Assembly: GCA_036926295.1 (NCBI GenBank)
Contig: JAVFKF010000014.1
Coordinates: 9,610,001-9,674,000 of the forward strand
Reading direction: 5' to 3'
Length of the DNA stretch: 64,000 nt
Source of the DNA: Pachydiplax longipennis
Lineage: Eukaryota; Arthropoda; Insecta; Odonata; Libellulidae
The stretch's first letter is position 1; each line of letters starts with the position of its first letter. The notes under the pieces are model-generated. The model did no database searches, was not told the DNA's origin, and saw only the letters and a list, made by a program, of their open reading frames with translations. A program made the position numbers and the translations under genes. Below, one piece after another: positions 31,936 to 43,900 of the stretch.

Positions 31936-32589
31936 ATGAGTGAGAGCTGCATAGACTCCCGTTGGATTGAGAATGTGGCGCATTTGGGTTGGCCTTCCTG
32001 GGTGAGGACGTCTTCAGCTCCCTCTGCTCCCCTTCCTCTTCTTCCAGCAGATCCTCCTCACAGTCATCATCCTCCTCGGCATCCTCATCACCTGGACACA
32101 ATCCATCCTCCTCATCTTCATCGTCATCCTCACAGTGCGGCTCGTGGTACGGTGATGGAGAAGATGGCATCTTAGTGGGTGGGGGTGGGATCAGTGGAGG
32201 GGGAGGAGGGGGTCTCGAATTACTCCCTCCACCAGGAGATGCGTGGTGTGGTACATCATAGTGGTGTTCTGAGGAAAGGTGGTGAGGGGAGGGACCTGCA
32301 GCTGCAGTGGATGCAGAGCAAGAATCGGAGGCTGTGGCAGTTGAGGAGGAGGAAGATGAAGAGGACGATGAAGCACTGAGAGGCAGAGGGTCGGAATAGG
32401 GATATTCGTAAAAGAGAGAAGAAGCTCCGGTAGGGAGAAGTGGGGCCTCAGAGGGTGGAAGAGGTCGTGGTGGAGGCGGAGGAGGTGGCTGTTGGGTGGC
32501 GGCACCACCACCGGCAACCGTCTGGGTCAGGTCAGGTTGGAGAGGTATGCTTTTCTTTGCTTGCTCCGGAAAGTATTCCGGCTGATAAT
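31936..32589 (-). CDS. unc-5: UNC-5 exon: long low-complexity cytoplasmic linker
   Basis: Residues 50-267 between membrane and ZU5. In order: 'Y-Q-P-E-Y-F-P-E' near the membrane, proline runs (84-95), a tyrosine cluster (110-114), a run of ten serines (123-132), a His/Pro-rich part (150-200) and a strongly acidic tract (203-238). It is probably disordered. Acceptor CTCTCATTGTAG, donor CTCAT|GTAAGC, phase 1 at both ends; both joins restore sensible codons. The GC-rich simple sequence creates long open frames on the opposite strand that are not genes. Confidence 0.92.
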
Positions 32590-35500
32590 CTACAATGAGA
32601 GACAGACGCATATCTGACAATTACATAATTTTGCCGCCTGTTAGACTAAATAAAAAGTAGATATAAAAATACAATAATAAAGCTATGAATGAAGCTACAA
32701 ATACGAAATGCGAAGTAGAATTAATTGATAGTTTTGAAGCAAATTTTTATAATAATTTTTTCTCAAACTGAAATGTCAAAGAATGGCAATATCTTGGCAT
32801 TAGACAATCATCCAAAGAACAAAAACTGTGATTAAGGGCTTGAATTAGAAGTTTTAATTACTTAATTAACTTTAATTACATTACTTTGCATTACCACTTT
32901 TAGAGTTTCTCACGAAAATGTCATGCCCTTTCATATTCATTCAATATCAATTCATTACTGAGAGATAAAATTTTCGGATAAAAACTGTGAAAGACAAAAT
33001 TATTTCAAACAAAACATATTATATACAAGAGAATTCCGACAAACAATCATCACTCTACTCCAAATAATAGACATTTACCACTATTTCGACTTATTCTTTA
33101 AATTCACATCGCTACATAAGGAACAATTACTATCACATCTTGAGGCTCTAAGAAAAAGGAAGAAAAACCTTGGAAGCTTGACACAACTATTTAAAAATTA
33201 CGAGTTCTAAAAGACCTCCGAAATTTTGAAAACGGCCTTCATTAGTCTGTCCTGAACTGCTTGTTACTCTTTTCGGAGAATCTTTTGCTCGTACGGAAGG
33301 ATGGTAATTAATCCACGCAGTTGCGGGAGAAGGAGCGATGCTCTTGTTCCTTCTCTTCTGAGCTTTAATGAATTCTAGATGATGAGAGCGAAGGCAGAGG
33401 AGAAGTGCTGGTTAGAGATGCTAATTTCGCAGTGCTCCACTTATATATCCGTCGACCGTTTCATTTTTGACCCATGTAGAGGAGGGCAAGCGTTTCGTTC
33501 TCGCAAAAATACTGACGAGCTGAGGAATTGATGATTTACCGGGAAAAATTTTATAAGTCCAAAACTTACGCGACTTGTAGTAAATTGGGAAAGAAGAAAA
33601 GAAAAAGAAATGATGACGTTCTGAGAACATGCTGTCACAAAAATGTTGGATCTCGTTAAAAATCAGCCACATTCGAAAAAGAAGGCGTTTCGATAGCAAA
33701 ATGATTATCTCCAGTCACAACAGAGTGGCCTTTAATACGAGATGTTAGCTCCAAGTTAGCCTTTTGAAATACTGTTCCAGGGGAAAGTGTAGGTAGAAAT
33801 ACTTCGCTTTGAGGTAAATAAATCCAATTTTCATTTCTAGCGCCAGCAAACTTCAGTAAAGTGAAGTTACACGGTTTGTTTATGGATAGAGATACAGATT
33901 AGAACACTTAAGACGACTACAGAGAGCTAAAAGAACAAAAACCTATACAGCGCTAATTTTGGTTTTCATGATAAGAGAATTTCGGATTCGCTATAGCTCT
34001 GTTATACGAGGCCTCGTGAAGTTTCATTTGGCAGAACTGCAACTTTTGCGCTAATGGTATGGCAAATGAATATTCATCGAATTAGAGAAAGACGAGGGAA
34101 ACAGGGCATCGAACTTAAACCAAATCGAAAACTGAGAACAAAAGAATTATTACATTATACTTAAGCGTAATCGGACTAAGGTTAATTAAACGTACGTAAA
34201 TTAAATTCCGACTAACTATTACAACGCTATGATGTAAAATCTAGTGTAATCTATTGTAATGAAAAAGCAAGAATTAATAAAACAAACTTTCAGAAGTATA
34301 TAATATTACAATAATCGGAGCGAAATAACGGTTCGAGGATTAAAGAAGGAGCGTAACCGGAACCAAGCTGATATTTGTTGTTTTCGTTAAACCGGAGAAA
34401 AAATGGGATAGATATTACGGTTTGAGGCCCTGAAGAAAACTGACTACAGAAAAGCAAGAAAGACCTGGAAAAAGCGACTGCAGCCGAATCGACCCTTGGA
34501 GAACTGCGAGTGTCGGCAATTTATCGCTAAGAAATGCAATGATAATGGCCTAAGTAAAAGCTCCCCCTCTCGGGAAATCCTCAAAAGCTGGAAGTGCGAA
34601 AGAAAATAAACGAAGGGGATTCGGAGATGGGACGGTGGGAATTGGGAAGAGCAAATAAGAAATAGTTGGAAAATGGGTGGGAGGATCACAAGAAGAGGGG
34701 TCTGCAGAGGACGCTCGAATGGCAAAGACATGCCGAAGAGGAGACACAACGGAATCTGTCATCTTCCCCCACAAGAAGGAAGGAAAAAAAACCTTTGCTC
34801 TCCCAGTTCGCCCCTCAGAATACCCTCCCCTATTCCGCTTCCCTTTTTCAATTCTTCCTGCTGCATCTTATTCTTGCCCCACGCCCTCTTTTTATCCCTA
34901 TTACGAACAAATTCCTTCCTAGAATATAGGATGGAAGAAAAGAGGGGGACAGGATTCAAATCCGGTGCTATTAATTCACGTTTTTCCATTCCGTCAACAT
35001 GGCGCTGGAGAAGATAATCTCAAGTTCTCCTCATGCTAAGCCAAAACTTCTGAATTACTGAATCCGTGGAAATCGACGATTTTGGCGATTCACTCGATGA
35101 CGCGAAAAAGTAATATCATTTCGCGAAAAGGAAGGTGGAATTGAAATAAATACTTATGAATACTTCAAAAGTACTTCTTACCCCAATTAGAAAGGCTTTT
35201 TCGAAATCTTTGAGTTACGGAAAGAAATGCTAGAGTATTTACTGAGTCGATTGCTGATGTGATACACGATAAATATTACTCTCGAAATACAGAACTGTGG
35301 CCAGAGAAATTTCTTATCGATATATCAAAACGCACAAGTAGACACTTTTGATGGAGTGCATTACAATACAGTACCATACATTAGACAAGTTAGCAAATGC
35401 TACAATCCTTTACCGTCGACAGGATATAAAACTACCGAATCCCGATGAGGAGTAAATTTAGAACTAAAGAATGCTTTAGGCATGATAAAATTTACTGAGG

Positions 35501-38413
35501 AATACAGCTATCGATTATTTGAATTTCCTTATTAAAAATTTATCGTTTTTACTTCATTTGAAGTTTAAACTTTCCTGACTGGTACTAAATGATCTATCCA
35601 AGAAATTCTTTCACGTATTTCATTGCATTTGCCTCGAAAACAATCAAAATATTTATCAGATACATAACGTGATATCCTGTAAGTAACAATTGGTGTAACT
35701 AAATTCGGATGTAACTATTACTAATGAAACAGCCATCCCTGACGACGGGGAAAAAGATCATTATTTCATAACTTCAAGGACTAACGTTGTTATTTTTATT
35801 ATTGTTTTTGTCTGGTAAATAGATTGTGATTTCTGCTTCAGCAGATAACCACGCGGGGATATACAAATCACAATTCCCTCCTCAAACAAACATAATTTTC
35901 CTCAGAAAGAAAAATGCTGCTCTTAAGGCACGAAGACAAGTCCCTCGCAACCTAATCCGGGGACATCGATTTCAATATTTCCGACAACGACAATCACTCA
36001 CTCATCAATGCCGAATCGACGTCGCCATCTTCCACCGGATAAAGGGAAACCGGTCTTAAAGACTTCCCAAATCGATTTCATTTGTTTCTCCCACGCGGCC
36101 GAGCTTTCCTTGTGAAGGGAAGCCATCCCCGTCCGCTGTCAAAGGAGGAGAAGAATGTCTATCGCGAAAGAGACGGACGCAGATGCCGTCGCGGAGGGAG
36201 AATCAATCTCGGGACATAAACAACGGTCTTTTGTGAGCTCCATCCATTGTAGCTGCCGTGGAATGTGGAGAGGATTCGATTAATACTTTCTCTGCGATGG
36301 CTTCCGAAAGCGGACGGAGACAATGAGAGCTTGGGGGACCAACTTCGCCGGAGACGCATGCACCTGTATATAGCACACATCATTCCGGCGGATGCAATAC
36401 GAGAGATTTCACTACCTACGGGGATGATTTTTCTCCTCCCCTACCTCTCTTCCCGAAGACAATATTCGGTGAAATAGCGAAATTAATTATGCGAGAGAAT
36501 CATTTGTAGAGAATGTATGAAATACTTCCTGAAATACATTTTCGGATATCTCGTAGAGATGGCAGATTAAAATCAAATCAACTAATTTTTCTCCGGGTCT
36601 AAACATTTAGCTATTACGATGAGAAAATACATGAATGCAAAACAAGGAATATAACCGATTTATTGGATGAAATCGCGCAATGTAGCGCAATCGTAAGGCT
36701 TCTTGTTCTACTAAAAGAAGTTGAGGGTGTAACCAATGTCAAAGAAATCAAAACAACACATGTTAATTTAATTTCACGAGATAGGTTTTCGAGAATCTTA
36801 TTTTCTCTTCTCTCTTGATATTACCCAAAGTGAATCAATTATAAGCAAATCGACCTGAATATCATAAAATGCCGAATTTGCAACGATCTGATTGAGGCTA
36901 TGTATAAAAATATTTACGAAAAGAGTGTAGCAGGAAATGATGGACTATACAGTAATGCAGCGCCATCTGTATATTTGTTTCGGCGTGAGTGATTGCCATT
37001 TGAATAAGCATTTAGGTAATGTATACAATTTGGGTAAGAGAGTGACTAAATTCCTTCCGATACAAAAACGTAGAGCGAGAGATCAACTGAAGGAACAACA
37101 TCTAATTCACATGAATAGGCTTGAAAAGGACATAAATCTTCATCGAAAATTCAGGTTTCGTAAAAATCGTTACGGATGGGTAGAAGATTATCTTTTGCCT
37201 ATCAGACGAATTGGGAATGGTATTTCCTCGAGAGAGATGCACGGCTGTCCCTTGGGTTGTCGCGTGAGACCCAACTTTCATTTCCTGTCACATTTATCTC
37301 GCGTGCATTCTCATATTTTGCAGCAATAAGAGCTACGAAAACGAAATCAAATCCTCGATAGCATTACGGAAACAAGTAAAAACGAATGGATATGATGAGA
37401 TTCGAATGGATCAAAGGATTACAAAGAGAGGAACCGATATTATTGCACGGTAAGGATATGTTTCGATGGAATAGAATGTCATGGGCGTCAACAAAATAAA
37501 CATCAATTCCCGAAAATCAATGATATTTCTCTACCGTCATTTTCTATGAATGGCTGGTATTTGGATTTTCAGACGAAATAAATATTAGTTCCAACAAATA
37601 ATGCAAAGCGGAATTACTTATCTCCCACGTTAGTTTTGACTTGTATACTACCACTACTAAACGAGATAGATCCGCATTATTCGAGAGCCAATCTGTTCCG
37701 GAATTGACAAATAGGAGACAGGTTAAGAATAAGTAAGCTTTAAATGACTTGGAAGTCCCGTGTTACGAACTATACATAACCGCAGCGTGAGTCTATAAGC
37801 GTCTCTTATCCTCTTATCAAGCCCATCTCCATCACTTCCGAGGTTTTTTCCTCATCACTCCTCTTGACTCCAAAGAGAGACCATCAATCCACGTCCTTCG
37901 CCAGTGCCCTTTTTAACTCTCCTCCATCAACACTTGGTCCTATCTCTCCGTCTCCTTAAAGCCTTCCTTTTAACGTTTTTTTGCCCGTTTTCGGGGGCTT
38001 TATTTGATCCACTCATCCAAGTGATATTTTTATCGCAACGTTACCTTTCTAAGGTCTACGAGATCTCACGAATTCCTCAACGTGAACACTTAAAGACGGA
38101 TAACAGTAATACATTACTAAATAAATTGACTGCGGGAGCTTTTCGCGAAGTTTTAATTCTAGAGCTACTTATTTACCATCTGCTGAAAGTTTTATTACTT
38201 TCTTCAAATCCTCAGTCTTTCAATAATAACCATACTGTTAACTAAATAATTCTGAGTGTCACTGCGAATAGGCATTGACAACCGTAATTGAAGCATACTT
38301 GGAAAATGAACTGAGAGTTGCGTAAAATTTGCTGGCAGAGGCTAAGTAACCAAGTTTTTCTTGAAGATGCCAAAATCAATATATTTATACATTAATTTTT
38401 TAAACAGAGTACA

Positions 38414-38513
38414 GGCTTTGCATGTATATATTACGATGAAAGATTCAACTCTTCTTAATGTATAGGGTTTGCATTTACGTATTACGATAAAAGAGACAAC
38501 TCTACGTAATGTA
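38414..38513. repeat. Two-unit tandem repeat, 51-bp period
   Basis: Two diverged 49-bp units, 38414-38462 and 38465-38513, share GG.TTTGCAT..A..TATTACGAT.AAAGA..CAACTCT.C.TAATGTA. No known element is recognisable. Confidence 0.85.
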
Positions 38514-40345
38514 GGCCTTTCGACATAATTAGGAAGAAACTTTTCGTGTCTCGGTGTGTTATATTTAAAAGGAGTTACTTTTAAGATGGTGAATTATTTA
38601 ATCATAAATTGCTGATAAATATAATGCTAGATTATAGTGCTTAATGAAAAATGGTATTTAACATTAAACATTAAGTACCGCATTGCGAATTAATAAATTC
38701 TGAGTTTTGAGAAATAATTACATTGCAGTAAATTATCGAAATTCATTCCATTCAAACAATCACTTAAAAAATAAATCTTCGCCTTCATATATTTTTATTG
38801 ATTTTCGATACAATTCTGAATTATTCTTTTATAATCTTGCCTTCCCAGAGCTAGTAACAATAGTTTTTATAGTTAAGGTTTTCGTATCCCGTGAAGGGCA
38901 CTCAGGATGTATGCAATGATGTGGAACAAGTACGAAATCATTTTATCCTCGTTTTGGCTTCGCTGTTAATTTTAATGGAAAATTCCACTCTTTTGTATTT
39001 GGCTCATTTATTTCGTGGCAGCCGATGAGGATGATAGAGGTAATTCTACATTGATGACTTAAGGTTATGAGACTAATTTAATTATGGATTCGGACTCCCT
39101 CTCTACTGACAATGAGAACCAAGATCGGAAAATCGGGCAGCTACAGAACTTGAGATATCCCATAACACGACGAAAGCGCTACGTTGATATAATAGACGGG
39201 ACTCAAGACAATATCGCCGTCAAAAATACATTCACAAGCCGCACACCGAAAAATTCGCACTCATACACGCGTGTCCGAAGGGGGCAAAAATCCGAAAGAA
39301 AACACCCATCCACTACTAGCAGTCCGAAGGATTTTTATATCCACCCGTACTCAAACGGGCCATGAAATTTTACATGCCCTCATATGTCAGTCGGAAGCGT
39401 CCGGCTTAGCACCTTCCGCTCCCCTATCGCTCACTCCCCATTCGCTTTAATCCCCTCCTTGTCACTCACCCTGAGGATCAAAAACCTTCCCCACGTCACC
39501 CCGAAACCGCACTCTCCCTTCCTTCCCGACACTGATTGAAAATACCGAGATTGGGGTGGCGTTTCAACCTTCCGTTATTGCCGCTTCCCGTATTGCAAAA
39601 GGGTTCCGAGGTGTCGAGGGTGCCGAAGCGGAAATCGCCTCCCATTTCTTCCTTTAATTCCTTCGCCGAAACTTTGGTCCGACTCCGTTTCGACGGAGAT
39701 TTTTTAAAACATTTCCGCTGTCTCTGAAAGGAGGGGATTCGCAGGCACGTGTGCTGTATCGTTTGATGCCCTCTGATACAAATTTAATGAAGAGGTCTTG
39801 AAGAGCCAGGAGGATTAGGTTGGAGGGCTTCCGCTAATAAACCGCCCTTTTTAATTAGTCTTATTCATCTTCCCAACTTTTGATCTACGGGCCGTTTTCA
39901 GTCGATGATGTTTTCGTTATGCATCGAAGAATATACCGATATTTGCCGATGGATAGCGCGTCTTGGAGAGAACCAACTTTCCAATAATTGCGGTAAACTC
40001 TATAATTATGCGTTTGAATAAAATTGACGGATCGGCGATTCACATTGTAGTATTCCATTGACAGGAAATGTAGTGTTTTGCTAAGTTAATTCTGAAAAAT
40101 ACACCACTTCTTCTCTAGAAAGTGCCTTTTTTTATTTCCTCCCTAATTATGCGTTACCCAACACCGCTTAAATCACATCATTCGAATACGAATTCGATCA
40201 TCAATTTCTGATGTAATTGAAGAAACAGTTTCAGGTGAAATTATGGTGAGAAAAAAATTATCCTTAATTCTGGGATCCAATGACCATTAAAGGATACCAG
40301 GACGTGGAAATACATTTGCTGGGAAGCAATGTTTGGGTAGTATTG

Positions 40346-40462
40346 TTAAAAGTGACAGCCGAGATCATTTTACTCTTGGGCTCTCACCCACAAGGTGTCG
40401 AACCCGGGACCGTTTTCGCCAAAATCGAACGCGCAACCCACTTGACTATCAGAGGACCCTAG
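40346..40462 (-). mobile_element. tRNA-derived SINE in unc-5 intron
   Basis: Read on the minus strand: A box TAGTCAAGTGGG (plus 40437-40448), B box GGTTCGACACC (plus 40394-40404), then a body ending ATGATCTCGGCTGTCACTTTT. The body and tail match the copy at 56752-56872, so both belong to one family. Same orientation as unc-5. Confidence 0.78.
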
Positions 40463-40806
40463 CGATGTCGGAATGTGTGACGTTTGAACAATAAGTGGTG
40501 AGTATAACTATCACGAGCTCAAGTATCAATGAATTGCAAACATTTTCCTGATTAATGAAAAACTTAATGGCATTTTCAAGTCATAGACAAAGTTCTTTCA
40601 TCGAGAATGCCTATACCGAGTCAATTAACAGAAAGAAATGATACATGCCATTTTTGTGTCAAGTAACTTATTAAATTTACTCTCTGATTTGATATACATA
40701 TTGGTGATTGGAAATACGGTAGTAAACTTTACTTTCCAATGCGAAACTACGCAGTACTGATTTACAGCAGTGAAACTGAGACCATCAATTAAGTTTTAAC
40801 ACTTAC

Positions 40807-40956
40807 CAGAAGATCCAGCCATGTCGTACATGGAGTGGTCTCTTCCTTTCCTCCTCAGAAGCCTGACGATAAAAAGAGAGACGAGGGCAAAGACTACCAC
40901 AGCGACTGCGAGGCCAATGTACAGGGCCACATCTGTCTCCACTGCTGCTCTCGTAG
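40807..40956 (-). CDS. unc-5: UNC-5 exon: transmembrane segment
   Basis: Residues 1-49 of the visible part. 'T-D-V-A-L-Y-I-G-L' leads into one hydrophobic helix (about 9-31: V/A/F/L/I only), followed by the basic stop-transfer R-L-L-R-R-K-G-R. This matches the UNC5 'D-V-A-L-Y-x-G' membrane entry. Acceptor CTTTACAG, donor TTCTG|GTAAGT; phase 1 in and out. The preceding exon must end with one extra base. Confidence 0.95.
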
Positions 40957-43900
40957 CTGTAAAGATAGAGAATGAACATTTATTAATCTATGTTCCACTT
41001 TGACCACAGTTGTAGTATAAAACAAATTTCATCAATTACAATAACGCCTAGATATTTTCTAAGCACTTTGCATGCTGAGAATATAACCCAAGAATTTTTC
41101 ACTTTAATAAAGACTTCAAAAGGGGCAATTACATATATCCAAAACATGCATATTATGAAAATGTTTATAAGCGTCAAAGGAAAATATTTTTAATAATGTT
41201 TCCAAAATCTGAAATCGATAATTCCGTAATTTGCACATTAAAAAAAAATTGCAATAGGCTTCGCAATATGTAATTGGAAACAATATGTTTCCATTATAAA
41301 TTACAATTGGAAACGATATGTTTTCGCTGTACAAAACCAGTCATCGAGGAATGAGATCAATTGTTGATCGCATGACGTAGCAGTTGCGATAAAAAATAAG
41401 ATCTCCTCAAGAATTTGGGAAGATCACTTTCTTAGAAACCATCTCATTGTAGTCATCACAAACAATACGACAATAACAGGATGCAATGCGAGAAGGAACC
41501 CGGCAAGTGACGTCACATCCGCAAGCGCCATCAATCATCCCATCTGGAATTCCATTCTTTCATCTTCAAAATCCTTCGGAGTTAATTGCTAAATGGTTTC
41601 GCGACGGAGAGAGAAGGAGGAGATTTCGGCATTCCTCTTCGCCAATTAACAATCGGCGCACGATCATTCCAACAATGGGAATATCTCCTTCCAAACCCTT
41701 AACCCTTTCGCTCTTAGTTGACAACAATGTTTTCCCCTAATTTCCCACTCCTTCGTAGACACCAAAACGCATTCCACCAGTTTAAATTTCTATAGAAATG
41801 CCTCGGAAAAAATGAAGGAGGACAATTCTGAATTCGTAAAGAGAAATCGAGGGGATTCGAGAGTTAGAATTGGAGTGGAAGGGGAGAATTCGGTTTGGAA
41901 AGGTGGGAGGAAGCTTGCCCAAAAACTAAACCCCTTGGAATTATTCATCTCGAGCCTTTTTTCCTTATTCGTGAAATCAAAAATTCATAAGATGGGAGGC
42001 GGAGGATTCACTTCGAGAGTTGTTAATTAAGGTCGGAATGTGTTTTTGTCTCCGATAGAATCTGGGGCTGTTAAACTCTTTAGCTCTTCATTACAACTCG
42101 TTCCGCGTTATTGAAAGTTCCGGGGACAAATTGATACGGTTGTTTAGTCTTCGAATTGAGAGGGGCTTCTATTATAGACGAAGTCATCGACTGTGGAGTG
42201 AAAATGAGAAAGGCGACAGAATGAAAGCATTTGGAAACTTAAGAGAGTCAAGATGTAGGTAGGAAGATTTTTTCTCGTCGCCTACAATTTTCACTGAGAA
42301 AAGATATCGAAGTGAAATCATTTTATGCAAGTTTTGAAGCCGAACTGACTTAGAATCGCTTCTGTTGATAGCCAAATTAGCAAAATTAATTTTCATCGAA
42401 AGCAGTATATTTGTGCTCATGAGCTTCGGAACTGAGGAAGCTCGTCATGACGGAATTGTATCCATTAAAATTTCCATAGATTACTAAAGCTGAAGTTGAT
42501 TTCGCACAAATAATTTTCGAGGAAACAGTTCCAACCAATTTTCACGATCGATAAATTTACGTCCATTAGTTCTCTTTTTATTGGGGTATATGAAATCTTC
42601 AAGTTTCAAGCTGTGATATCGAATTTGGCAGAGAATGCATGAAATATCACCAAGGCTCTAAAGGAACATGTTAAAATTTATAAAATATTCATAATGAACT
42701 TCCATGCAATCGCAAATTCTACAATAATTTGTCATCATCAGTAAACTTTTGATATTTCTTTAGTGGCAATGTTTAGGTTCTTACTTAAGCCAGAAAGATA
42801 ATAAAATGTTCATGATTATTATAATATAATCATCATTAATTAATAATTTTAAAAGTATTTTATATTCAAATTAGAGTAAGGGCAGAATAATCTATGTCCG
42901 TAGTTCGTTTTAATCCATGCAACTATCAAAATTCAGTAAGGAAACTCAAACGGTATTCAAACCGGAATTTAATTCACATGAACATTAATCATAACTTAAC
43001 AGCCCACATTATATAAATATATGGAGCAAGTTTCCATAGTTTTAACCAGTAAGAAATGCCCGTTTCTATTGGTTTTCGTTCCTCTCACACCGAGAGGTCA
43101 CCTCCTTTTTCCCCTCAGGATTTTCTATCGAATCGCCACGGATACGTATACTCCATTTCGAGCATGCGAACTTAAAAACGTCTGTTCTCGACCACAGAAG
43201 CGTAATAATGACGGGCTTTGGAGCAGGAAAGGGAGGGAAAAAGGCGAATCGTTTTCCACCACCCCTCCGCCCGCAGAAGGGATCTGCAGAAGATGCAACG
43301 GCGACTCCGTGAAACGAGAGAAAAAAATTGACGTCCGCCCTTAAAATGTAAATCGCTGACGTTTCGAGAAAATGTACGGACTGGAAAGACGCTGGAAAAG
43401 AAATCTCGCTGTAAAATATGTCGCGCTCCTTTCTCGTCAGAATATAGGAAACGATTTTATACCCTAGCGAGAACTGAAAATAAAATCGCGACGAATCGGA
43501 AGATATTTTCTCCTGCGCGGCAATTCTTACGAATCAATCTTCGGTTCACACTGCTGATGCGTTAACCTTACGGAGAAATAAAAGGATAGAAATGTATGCT
43601 GTCTTGCTACGAGAAATTCTTTGGGGCAAATAGATAGTGCATATGCCACTGCAGAAAAGAGTGAAACCTAGATTATTTTTAGTAACCGAAAGATATATTA
43701 GATTCATAACAGGACGTTGAGGAATGCCTTTAAATTCAAGGGAGAAGAGGCGAAAGTCCTTCAAGAACGTCGCTGTCATTACTGCATGATGCTCCGGAAT
43801 GACTAAATCTTTTCTCTATTCATCTCGGGCCCGAAGTCATTACTTGGTTTCGACCGAAGATACGTTGCAATTTCCGTTTTATATACGTAACCTGCATTCC

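Larger units (their letters stand above)
32590..40806 (-). other. unc-5: Large unc-5 intron between transmembrane exon and linker exon
   Basis: 8.2 kb, GT at 40806-40805 and AG at 32591-32590, phase 1. CpG is common from about 33 kb upward, unlike the gene's 3' part. It contains a two-unit tandem repeat (38414-38513) and a SINE (40346-40462). Open frames on either strand (for example 36937-37329 and 39084-39365, plus) show no domain. Confidence 0.85.
25837..40956 (-). other. unc-5: Netrin receptor UNC-5 gene, 3' half (10 coding exons)
   Basis: Ten exons splice in consistent phase into 844 residues: transmembrane helix (about 9-31), long low-complexity cytoplasmic linker (40-340), ZU5 (about 344-500), UPA (about 550-665) and C-terminal death domain (about 746-830). 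This order is unique to the UNC5 family of netrin receptors. These mediate axon repulsion and cell guidance at the plasma membrane and signal through ZU5-UPA-death-domain supramodules. The missing N-terminal part should hold the signal peptide, two Ig and two thrombospondin type 1 domains. Those exons are not recognisable up to 64,000 and must lie upstream. All frames are open, so the gene appears intact. Confidence 0.97.

Noticed and set aside
31936..32379. Plus-strand open frames opposite the UNC-5 linker exon
   Set aside because: They are mirrors of GC-rich simple sequence (Ser/Pro/Glu codon runs) in a well-supported minus-strand exon with matching splice phases.
34950..34975. B-box-like GATTCAAATCC
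   Set aside because: No A box at tRNA-like distance, so no SINE or tRNA can be claimed.
36937..37329. 130-codon plus-strand frame
   Set aside because: It has no recognisable family and sits inside the large unc-5 intron. Random frames of this length occur in CpG-normal intronic DNA.
39084..39365. 93-codon plus-strand frame starting with ATG
   Set aside because: It is charged and plausible in composition but has no recognisable domain. It lies antisense in an unc-5 intron with no promoter, splice or poly(A) support.
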